A model generated the notes under the pieces. The model had not been told where the DNA came from and ran no database searches. It worked only from the letters and a program-made list of their open reading frames with translations. A program made the translations under genes and the position numbers. From assembly GCA_036496265.1 (NCBI GenBank), contig DASXLL010000376.1, positions 1 through 42,370 of the forward strand: a DNA stretch of 42,370 nt, written 5' to 3'. Shown here in pieces: positions 23,524-30,371 of this stretch. This DNA comes from CAYLLN01 sp036496265 (GTDB taxonomy: Bacteria; Planctomycetota; Planctomycetia; Pirellulales; Pirellulaceae). Position 1 is the first letter of the stretch, and each line of letters begins with the position of its first letter.

Positions 23524-23534
23524 ACGTCGTCCGT

Positions 23535-23822
23535 TTACGTCCTCCAATGCCATATCACTTGCATCATCACATTGAATCCAATTACCAGCGGAAGACAGCC
23601 CCAACGAATCAAAAGCAGATCGAAGCGGGCGGGACGCTCGGGCTTTCGTAATATCGCCACCAATGCGCACGCCCAAAAAACAAGCAGTCCTCCCCCTGTT
23701 GCGCGAGCCGACTCGCCGAAATCGAGCATCAGCATCGACACGATAGCGACGGCGAAGGAAAAGGCCAGCGCCATCCGAATTGGAGCGCGGTAATCGTCAG
23801 AAATGGCGGGAGCCGGCAGCAT
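23535..23822 (-). CDS. Small membrane protein of unknown function upstream of pcrA
   Basis: A 95-residue protein with hydrophobic segments near residues 14-32, 42-58 and 75-90. No family recognised. ATG 23822 is preferred: a good -10 element, TATAAT on the minus strand (23837-23842), lies just upstream, so the in-frame GTG at 23834 would fall before the transcript start. The leader would be very short. It ends 11 bases before the pcrA start and is probably co-transcribed with it. No functional link to the helicase is implied. Confidence 0.6.
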   Translation of the reverse strand: MLPAPAISDDYRAPIRMALAFSFAVAIVSMLMLDFGESARATGGGLLVFWACALVAILRKPERPARFDLLLIRWGCLPLVIGFNVMMQVIWHWRT

Positions 23823-23970
23823 GATTCGTATCACTCATTATAAAACTTTTGCCCTTCTTCGCGCTGCTATCACCATCTAGCTAGCATCGCCAGTTCATTT
23901 TTCTCCAAAATTACTGCCCAAAATCGACACAAATCGATAGGTCATTGGTTATACTCGTCGCCCATGATCA

Positions 23971-24050
23971 CTGTAGGGAACGCCCTCCGTGGCGTTCCGT
24001 TTTCGCGATTGGAGCCAACCGCGGAACGGCACAGAGGCCGTTCCCTACAG
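23971..24050. repeat. Double-hairpin palindromic repeat upstream of the alpha-CTD gene
   Basis: Two 29-bp arms (23971-23999 and 24022-24050) are inverted repeats of each other with 26 of 29 positions matching. Each arm also folds alone: GGAACGCC with GGCGTTCC, and GGAACGGC with GCCGTTCC. The two differences inside these stems (C to G and G to C) are compensatory, so the pairing is kept. This is REP-like or MITE-like and occupies most of the space before the SD of the gene at 24075. Confidence 0.8.
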
Positions 24051-24074
24051 AACACATAACCCAGGGAGGGATCC

Positions 24075-24359
24075 ATGAGTCGTACCCGCATTCCACTCAG
24101 TCGTCAGGATGAACAAGCCCGCCTCATGAAGGAGCGGCTGGAAATGAGCACCGCCGAAATCGGCCTCTCGGTCCGCACGACCAACTGCCTTGAAGAGCGC
24201 GGCATCTTCACTGTCCGCGATCTGCTCAATAGCACGCCCGATCAGCTTCTCAGCATCGCCAACTTTGGTGAAAAGACCCTCGAAGAGGTCTATAAAGCCC
24301 TCGAAAAATTCGGCTTCTACCGCAACTCCCGCCAAAAAGCCGTCGTCGCGCTAGTGTAG
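24075..24359 (+). CDS. Free-standing RNA polymerase alpha-subunit C-terminal domain protein
   Basis: A 94-residue protein. A charged, helical N-terminus of about 22 residues is followed by MSTAEIGLSVRTTNCLEERGIFTVRDLLNSTPDQLLSIANFGEKTLEEVYKALEKFGF-type sequence, the alpha-CTD fold (residues about 24-82). It keeps the ELGLSxRxxNCL and FGxKSLEEV signatures used to bind UP-element DNA and activators; the first reads EIGLSVRTTNCL here. The alpha N-terminal dimerisation domain is absent. AGGGAGG about five bases upstream supports ATG 24075. Such a short protein could bind promoter DNA or activators without polymerase, or be recruited to polymerase by its helical N-terminus. The role is not established; stand-alone alpha-CTD genes are annotated in planctomycetes. 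Confidence 0.9.
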   Translation: MSRTRIPLSRQDEQARLMKERLEMSTAEIGLSVRTTNCLEERGIFTVRDLLNSTPDQLLSIANFGEKTLEEVYKALEKFGFYRNSRQKAVVALV

Positions 24360-24475
24360 GCCGCGACCGCTTCCGGCCGTTCATCGCGACCGCCAGCCCC
24401 TTGCCGGCGGAGCGATCATTGGAAGCTACAAGCTGCTCCCGTCTCCCGGGCGCTGCCTGGCTATCCCCGCGCCCA

Positions 24476-25699
24476 CTATTCCCCCCGCCGCAAATCCACA
24501 TTGCTGCTAGTTTGCGTCTGCGCATACCAGGCCCGCCAGGCCTCAATGTCGTAATGAAGATTTCCCGCGTCGGGATAGAGCTGCGATAGGGCGCCCCGCA
24601 CGTCGGCATTTTGCACGTGCTTTTTGATCACCTGGGTCTTGCTGCCCATGCTCATGCCGCCGGCGCCCGGCGAACCGCTGGGACTGAACGAATTGGTCAT
24701 GCTGCCAGGCGGCCCGCCTTGCTGAATAATTTCCTGATGGGTAGTCACCAGCGCATTGATCAGCGGCAGCGTAGCGTCCTTATTTTGAAAATAGCCCAGG
24801 CAATACCCCGCCCGGTTCACGCGAATATTGTCCTTGCTCTTTAGCTCGCTGATAAAAGCGGAAAGCACCGAGTGCGAACCCTGCCGCTTCAACTCGTCCA
24901 GGCACGCGTCGCGAATACCAGCGTCCGAATCGGTCATGGCTACACGCACGAGCGTGCCCTTGGCTAATCCCGGAGGCAGCTTGGCCAGAATCTCCAGGCA
25001 TTTCCGCCGCACTGCCCGCGGCTGTTCACTGTTGCCAATAATCTCCGCCAGCGCCGGCGCCGCCGCCGGATTGTTGATCGCGTTGAGGTTTTTCTCAGCC
25101 GCATCGTGCTGACGACCCCCCGTCGCGACCTGCTCGATCCACAAATAGATGTCCTTCCGCAGCTTCTTTGCCGCCAACTCCTGCTGCGTCTGGCTACTCT
25201 CGATCTCAATCTCTTGACGCGTTCGCCACGCTCCCTTGTAACGCACATAGCCCACGCTCTGCATGTACTCGTCCTGCGTCAGCCAGCGACTGCCATGCTT
25301 CTGATAGCCCAGCGCTTTCCGCGCGTCGGCATAATTTGGATCAAGCGCCAGAACGGCCTGCAAATGCCGCTTTCGCTGCTCCAAAAGCCCCGCCTCCTTG
25401 CACCATTCCGCCATCCCCCATTGCGCCTCGACCGTATTCTCCAACTTTGGCAGGAGCGCTTCGTACTGCTTATCGAGATCGGTCTTGGCAATCACACGAT
25501 AAACAGCGCTATCCGCCAGCGCCAGCTTTATCCCTTCCTCCGTCCGCAACTGATAAGGCTGTCCTCGCTCGCGGTTGGGATTGAGAATCTGTCCCTCAAC
25601 GCGGCCGCCGGATTTGAGAACAAACACTTCGGCTTGTGCCGCCGCGAGCGCCAGTGTGACGCTTAAGAAAATAAACGGTTGAATGAGCCGGATTTGCAT
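24476..25699 (-). CDS. Exported HEAT-like repeat protein
   Basis: A 407-residue protein. ATG 25699 gives a good Sec signal peptide (MQIRLIQPFIFLSVTLALAAAQA). The longer frame to 25855 has no signal at its start and is not preferred. Next comes a small beta region (EVFVLKSGGRVEGQI, about 24-38), then TPR-like spacing (YEALLPKLENTVEAQWGMAEWCKEAGLLEQRKRHLQAVLALDPNYADARKALGY). HEAT-like helical pairs follow (about 220-340: ALAEIIGNSEQPRAVRRKCLEIL and similar), then a Gly/Ser/Met-rich loop. This layout is common in planctomycete periplasmic proteins of unknown function. It is convergent with the alpha-CTD gene (116 bases apart). Confidence 0.8.
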   Translation of the reverse strand: MQIRLIQPFIFLSVTLALAAAQAEVFVLKSGGRVEGQILNPNRERGQPYQLRTEEGIKLALADSAVYRVIAKTDLDKQYEALLPKLENTVEAQWGMAEWCKEAGLLEQRKRHLQAVLALDPNYADARKALGYQKHGSRWLTQDEYMQSVGYVRYKGAWRTRQEIEIESSQTQQELAAKKLRKDIYLWIEQVATGGRQHDAAEKNLNAINNPAAAPALAEIIGNSEQPRAVRRKCLEILAKLPPGLAKGTLVRVAMTDSDAGIRDACLDELKRQGSHSVLSAFISELKSKDNIRVNRAGYCLGYFQNKDATLPLINALVTTHQEIIQQGGPPGSMTNSFSPSGSPGAGGMSMGSKTQVIKKHVQNADVRGALSQLYPDAGNLHYDIEAWRAWYAQTQTSSNVDLRRGE

Positions 25700-25909
25700 A
25701 CAAATCGCCCAATCTCCATGCCGGCCAAGCAGGCTTCCGGCCGCAACTGCCCCTTGTCCAGTATAAGCAATAATATCCGGAAAAACGATGCGAAATCCGA
25801 ATACCAGCCGCAAAGGTTGATCGGCGTTGCGGTCTCGTAGCTGGCTACGCCGCACCTATCGACCGTCGGGGGGCAGTGATCCCGCGCGTGCTGGAACAAG
25901 GCGAATGAG

Positions 25910-25927
25910 AGCTCGTTACAACGAGCT
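25910..25927. repeat. Short hairpin AGCTCGTT-AC-AACGAGCT
   Basis: An 8-bp perfect stem with a 2-nt centre (extended loop in practice) lies at the 3' end of the membrane-protein gene at 25926 and overlaps its stop codon. Similar palindromes are frequent in planctomycete intergenic DNA. The rest of the gap to 25699 holds no gene. Confidence 0.5.
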
Positions 25928-26558
25928 ACAGCAGCCGGACCGGGCCATCGGCCAGAGAGCGAAGGCCTTCGAGCGATACCCGACGCTGCGACTTGCTCTT
26001 GGCGTTGCGACTGCCGGTCGATTTTTCGCGCAGGATGGATTGAAACACCGCTGAGATTTCCGCGGCTGATAGCTCGCGGTTTTTTTCCTGACTTTCATCA
26101 AGAATGGCCGGTGTTGTCGCAACCGTGGCGCCCAGGACGATATCTTCACACAGCTCGTCGCAATACGCGCGGCTGTCCCACGTGGCCAGCGACGATTCAC
26201 CGTCGCGAATGGATTCAATGTGAGTCGGCGTTAGACGCGTTGTGGCTGCACCGTTCAGATTTTGCAAAGCTTCGGAGCCGTCAATCGCTGAAGCCGATTC
26301 GGAATCGGCGTCGATCGCGTCGAGCGAATCGGGTAAGCACAATGCCTCACTGACGAGCGAATCTCCGGCTGGCGCATTCTCTGTCGCCGCGGCCAGCGCG
26401 CTCAAACGCGATAGCGCCGCCTGCCGGCGAATCGCGGCGCGGTCGGCATAGTTGGCCGCCGGCTTGACTGTGGTGGAACGGCTTGTCGAGCTGACGGCGA
26501 ACATCGTCAGCGCGAGAAAGCCCAACATGAGTCCGAAGGCGGAGGAGGGGCGATTCAC
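25926..26558 (-). CDS. Single-pass membrane protein of unknown function
   Basis: A 210-residue protein not recognised as any family. From GTG 26558 it reads MNRPSSAFGLMLGFLALTMFAVSS, a membrane anchor or uncleaved signal. A long low-complexity region rich in Ala, Ser, Glu and Asp follows, with two Cys (YCDELCEDIVLG) around 135-140 and a basic C-terminus (KSTGSRNAKSKSQRRVSLEGLRSL). The in-frame start at 26669 would add 37 residues with four cysteines and no hydrophobic start. It is transcribed in the same direction as ftsH, 246 bases downstream of its stop; a shared transcript is possible. The 246-base gap shows no structure I can support. Confidence 0.5.
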   Translation of the reverse strand: MNRPSSAFGLMLGFLALTMFAVSSTSRSTTVKPAANYADRAAIRRQAALSRLSALAAATENAPAGDSLVSEALCLPDSLDAIDADSESASAIDGSEALQNLNGAATTRLTPTHIESIRDGESSLATWDSRAYCDELCEDIVLGATVATTPAILDESQEKNRELSAAEISAVFQSILREKSTGSRNAKSKSQRRVSLEGLRSLADGPVRLL

Positions 26559-26804
26559 GTCGTCTGTTCCGGTGTCTGGAGGATGACGGCATGCGTGGCT
26601 GCGGCCAGGGGAGGCGCAACGACGGCACGAGACAGCGTAAACATGGCTATCGGACCCTGCCGCTTGCACCCGTTAGGCAATTCGCGTCAGGTTGTCCTCT
26701 GCGGCGGCTCGCTCGCGCGAAGAGTCGGCCCCTCCGGTCAGCACCGAAAATACGGGTCCTAACGATCAACCTTTTTTGTCGCGCGCCAACGAAAAAGCCT
26801 CTGA

Positions 26805-28886
26805 TCAGCCGCTTTTTTCCATCGCCGCTACATCGGGCGCAATCGCTTCCGGCGGCGCAAGGCGAATCGGTGCTTCCGTGCCGGGGACGACGAGCGGAGT
26901 AGGCGAATTTTCCTCGATGATCTTTTTCAGTTCGTCGGCGTCGATCGATTCCACGTCCATAAGTCGCTTGGTGAGTGCTTCCAATGAAGCCCGACGCATC
27001 TCAAGAATGTGGCGAACTTGTTCGATGGCTTCGTCGATGAAGCGGCGAACTTCTTCGTCGATCTCGCGCATCGTTTGTTCGCTGCAGTGGCGGGTCGATT
27101 CTTCGCCGGAGGTCATGGCGAGGAAGGGCGAGCGATTGCTGTCGCGATAGTTCACGCGGCCGAGCCGGCTCATGCCGAATTCCATCACCATCTTACGGGC
27201 GATTTCGGTGGCCCGTTCCAGATCATTTTGAGCGCCGGTCGAAATGTCGGTGAATGTGATTTCTTCAGCAATTGTGCCAGCCAGGAGCACTTGAATGCGA
27301 CTTTCGAGCTCGGACTGCGTCATTAAAAACCGGTCACCTTCCGGCCTCTGCATCGTGTACCCCAGCGCCGCCAGACCGCGGGGAATGATCGAGACTTTAT
27401 GGACGGGGTCGGTATTCGGCAAGCTATAAGCCACGAGAGCGTGTCCGCTTTCGTGATAAGCAACCCGCAGCTTCTCGTCTTCGTTCATGATCCGCTGCTT
27501 CTTTTCCAGCCCCGCCGTCACGCGCTCAACGCCTTCATTGAATTCGCGCATGCCGACCGCCTGCCTTTCAGCACGGGCGGCGAGCAATGCAGCTTCGTTC
27601 ACAAGGTTGGCGAGATCGGCGCCGACAAAACCGGGCGTGATCGCCGCAACTTCCTTGAGCTCGACGCTCGGATCGAGCTTGACGTTTTTGACGTGGACTT
27701 TGAGGATCGCTTCGCGGCCGCGAATATCCGGCCGATCAACCAGCACATGGCGATCGAAGCGACCTGGCCGCAGCAGAGCCGGGTCAAGCGTTTCTGGCCG
27801 GTTCGTCGCGGCCATCACAATCACGCCGCTATTGCTGCCGAAGCCGTCCATTTCCACAAGCAGCGCGTTGAGCGTCTGCTCCCGCTCGTCGTGGCCGCCG
27901 ATGATGCCCGAGCCACGGCTTTTGCCAAGCGCGTCGAGCTCGTCGATGAAAATAATGCACGGCGCTTTCGCTTCCGCCTGTTGAAACATATCGCGAACGC
28001 GTGCAGCGCCAACGCCGACGAACATTTCGACAAAATCAGAGCCACTGAGGCTGAAAAACGGAACGCCCGCTTCACCAGCAATCGCTTTCGCGAGCAACGT
28101 CTTACCGGTTCCTGGCGGCCCGACCAGAAGCACGCCTTTGGGAATTCGCCCGCCAAGCTTCTGATACTTTTCCGGCATTTTCAGGAAATCGACGACCTCA
28201 CGAACCTCCTCAACCGCTTCATCGATGCCGGCCACATCGTTGAACGTGACACCGAGATCTTCCTGGGCATACAACCGCCCACGGCTGCGCCCAAACGACA
28301 TCGGCGAACCGGCGCCGATCAGCTTCCGCAGCATGAAATAGACGAGGAAGATTGCGACGAGGCCAAACAAAATCCACGGCGCGTGCTGATCGAATGAAGT
28401 TTGGGCGCTCGCGTACCGGAAGTTGATGTTGCTGTCCTGAAGCAATTTGACGATGTCATCGCGAACCGGTCCGGCCGAATCGATATTCGTGCGAAAAATG
28501 GCCCCCTCGGTCCAGGGTTTGGAACCCGGATGAAGCTTTCCCTGGCTGCCCTGGGGCTGCAATTCAACGACGTCCACCGTTCCCGTAATGGAACGGTCGT
28601 GCATTACCACCTTTTGAATATTGGAGTAGCGAGAGGCCTTGTCTTTCTCTCGAACATCCACATAGCCCACCGACCCCTCTTTCAGCTTGCCGCCCTTCTC
28701 GGCGTACTGGCTGGCAGCAATAAGCTCCTTTAAGTCGCTAGGACTCAGCTCGCGCTGAAAATACGGCGTCACCAAAAAAACGAGCAATAAGCCCGTGGCG
28801 ACGATAAGACCTGCCCATAGCAGCAAGCCCGAGCCCGCCGAGTTTCGATCCCCTTTTTGCCGGCCGGAGCCGCCATTATCAGACAT
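26805..28886 (-). CDS. ftsH: ATP-dependent zinc metalloprotease FtsH
   Basis: A 693-residue membrane AAA+ protease. Two TM segments (about 20-40 and 170-186) flank the periplasmic domain. The AAA module has Walker A GPPGTGKT (256-263), Walker B IIFIDE (311-316) and the second region of homology NRPE...RPGRFDR (about 362-379). The protease domain has HESGH (His478, His482) and the third zinc ligand Asp555 in GAQNDLERAT. All catalytic residues are intact. It degrades misassembled membrane proteins and selected regulators. The periplasmic domain is longer and more Gly/Lys-rich than in E. coli. AGGA about eight bases before the ATG supports the start. It is divergent from dxr; the 273-base gap has no clear promoter. 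Confidence 0.97.
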   Translation of the reverse strand: MSDNGGSGRQKGDRNSAGSGLLLWAGLIVATGLLLVFLVTPYFQRELSPSDLKELIAASQYAEKGGKLKEGSVGYVDVREKDKASRYSNIQKVVMHDRSITGTVDVVELQPQGSQGKLHPGSKPWTEGAIFRTNIDSAGPVRDDIVKLLQDSNINFRYASAQTSFDQHAPWILFGLVAIFLVYFMLRKLIGAGSPMSFGRSRGRLYAQEDLGVTFNDVAGIDEAVEEVREVVDFLKMPEKYQKLGGRIPKGVLLVGPPGTGKTLLAKAIAGEAGVPFFSLSGSDFVEMFVGVGAARVRDMFQQAEAKAPCIIFIDELDALGKSRGSGIIGGHDEREQTLNALLVEMDGFGSNSGVIVMAATNRPETLDPALLRPGRFDRHVLVDRPDIRGREAILKVHVKNVKLDPSVELKEVAAITPGFVGADLANLVNEAALLAARAERQAVGMREFNEGVERVTAGLEKKQRIMNEDEKLRVAYHESGHALVAYSLPNTDPVHKVSIIPRGLAALGYTMQRPEGDRFLMTQSELESRIQVLLAGTIAEEITFTDISTGAQNDLERATEIARKMVMEFGMSRLGRVNYRDSNRSPFLAMTSGEESTRHCSEQTMREIDEEVRRFIDEAIEQVRHILEMRRASLEALTKRLMDVESIDADELKKIIEENSPTPLVVPGTEAPIRLAPPEAIAPDVAAMEKSG

Positions 28887-29159
28887 TTCACATTCCTAAA
28901 CGAAATAGTGCAGGTCCAAACTAAACATTTCGCGGGACACAGCCGTGTGTAACCGCTGCAAACCATGCATCGCCGTTGCCGTGCTCAAGAGGTCCACTTA
29001 CAATACGCCTCGCGACCGAAGTCGTTTGGTGAGTGGAATTTAGCACGAAACAAAGGTCGGGATTGAGCTTCAGAATCCAGGTAACGCTTAGCTATTGTTG
29101 CCGGCAACAGGGGCTGTGGCAAGGAATTGAGCCGCGAAGTAGCACATCGGACCATTTTC

Positions 29160-30371
29160 ATGACCGAGTGGAAGCGCAACATCGCCCTGCTTGGCTCAAC
29201 CGGCAGCATCGGACGTAGCACGCTTGAAGTCGTTGAGGCGTCCGCGGGAAAGCTGCGAATTTTCGCCCTGTCCGCCCATCAGCGACTACAGGAATTGTGC
29301 GAACAGGCAAAAAAACTAGAGCCGCGGTATGTAATCGCGACGGATGAGGCTGCGGCAAGCCGTTTCGATTGGTCTGGTCTCCCGCGTGGCACGGAACGAC
29401 TAGTTGGACAGTCTGCCTTATGTCGTGTCGTCCAACACGAGGACGTGGATGTCGTCGTGGCCGCGGTCGTTGGAAGTGCTGGTCTGAATGGGACTTGGGC
29501 CGCAGTGGAGGCCGGAAAAACGGTCGCCCTTGCGAACAAAGAAACGCTCGTGATGGCCGGCGGGCCCGTCATGCGGCTGGCCGCAAAAATGGGCGCGACC
29601 ATTTTGCCCGTGGACAGTGAACACAGCGCCGTTTTTCAGTTACTTTGTAGCCGTCACGCTCCGCGTGACGAGCCCGGACATCAGCTCTTAACCTCGCGGG
29701 AGGCCGTCAAACGAATTGTCCTAACCGCCAGTGGCGGGCCGTTTCGTACGTGGACCAAGGCGCAAATGGATTCAGCGACTGTCGCGGATGCCCTGTCGCA
29801 TCCGACGTGGCAAATGGGCCAGAAAATCACCGTCGATTCGGCCACGATGATGAACAAGGCGCTCGAAATCATCGAAGCCAGGTGGCTGTTCGACTTAGCC
29901 GCTGACCAGATCGACGTCGTGATCCATCCGCAATCGATCGTCCATTCTTTGGTAGAATTCGTCGATGGCTCGGTTGTGGCCCAACTCAGTCCGCCGGATA
30001 TGCGGCTGCCGATTCAGCTCGCCCTGACTTGGCCCGAGCGTTGGCCGTCGCCGGCCAAAAAGCTCGACCTAACGCAAAGCCTGCGGCTGGATTTTGAGCC
30101 GCCGGACGATGACCGCTTTCCAGCGGTCCGCCTGGGACGGGAGATCGCCACGGCCGGCGGCAGCGCGGGCGTGGTGTTCAATGCGGCGAACGAAGCAGCG
30201 GTCGCGGCGTTCCTAGCCGGTAGTTTGCAGTTCACGAAAATCGTACCCGCCTGTGGGGCCGTTTTGGAAAGTCATAATTTTGTCGCCAATCCCACGCTGG
30301 ACGAGCTGTTAAAGCTCGACGCGTGGGCCAGGCAGGAGACTCAACGGTGGATATCGGTTTGCCGAATATAA
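29160..30371 (+). CDS. dxr: 1-deoxy-D-xylulose 5-phosphate reductoisomerase
   Basis: A 403-residue enzyme of the MEP isoprenoid pathway, converting DXP to MEP with NADPH and a divalent metal. Motifs: LLGSTGSIGRSTLEVV (NADPH loop, about 9-24), ALANKETLVMAGG, VDSEHSAVFQ (metal ligands), TASGGPFR, HPTWQMGQKITVDSATMMNKALE (flexible loop and active site) and HPQSIVHSLVEF. Between VFQLL and VKRIVLTASGGPF an extra stretch, CSRHAPRDEPGHQLLTSREA, is partly coded by an inserted hairpin repeat (29653-29671); it is an exposed loop in known structures, so activity is probably kept. ATG 29160 is preferred to TTG 29127. It overlaps the next gene by 25 bp. Confidence 0.95.
   Translation: MTEWKRNIALLGSTGSIGRSTLEVVEASAGKLRIFALSAHQRLQELCEQAKKLEPRYVIATDEAAASRFDWSGLPRGTERLVGQSALCRVVQHEDVDVVVAAVVGSAGLNGTWAAVEAGKTVALANKETLVMAGGPVMRLAAKMGATILPVDSEHSAVFQLLCSRHAPRDEPGHQLLTSREAVKRIVLTASGGPFRTWTKAQMDSATVADALSHPTWQMGQKITVDSATMMNKALEIIEARWLFDLAADQIDVVIHPQSIVHSLVEFVDGSVVAQLSPPDMRLPIQLALTWPERWPSPAKKLDLTQSLRLDFEPPDDDRFPAVRLGREIATAGGSAGVVFNAANEAAVAAFLAGSLQFTKIVPACGAVLESHNFVANPTLDELLKLDAWARQETQRWISVCRI
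29653..29671. repeat. Hairpin repeat inside dxr
   Basis: CGTCACGC, loop TCC, GCGTGACG: an 8-bp perfect stem in the coding sequence of dxr. It encodes most of the SRHAPRDE-type peptide at the tip of an inserted loop. This is the sequence of a dispersed planctomycete-type intergenic palindrome, now used as coding DNA. Confidence 0.7.
30334..30338 (+). promoter_or_regulatory. Ribosome binding site fixing the rseP start
   Basis: AGGAG lies eight bases before GTG 30347. The earlier in-frame GTG (30323) has no comparable site, and the later ATG (30389) would remove the first membrane segment region. Confidence 0.6.

Noticed and set aside
26780..26830. Terminator at the end of ftsH
   Set aside because: Only a weak stem around CTGATCAG overlapping the stop codon, with internal mismatches.
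27399..28397. Plus-strand frame of 332 codons opposite ftsH
   Set aside because: Antisense shadow; ftsH motifs are intact on the other strand.
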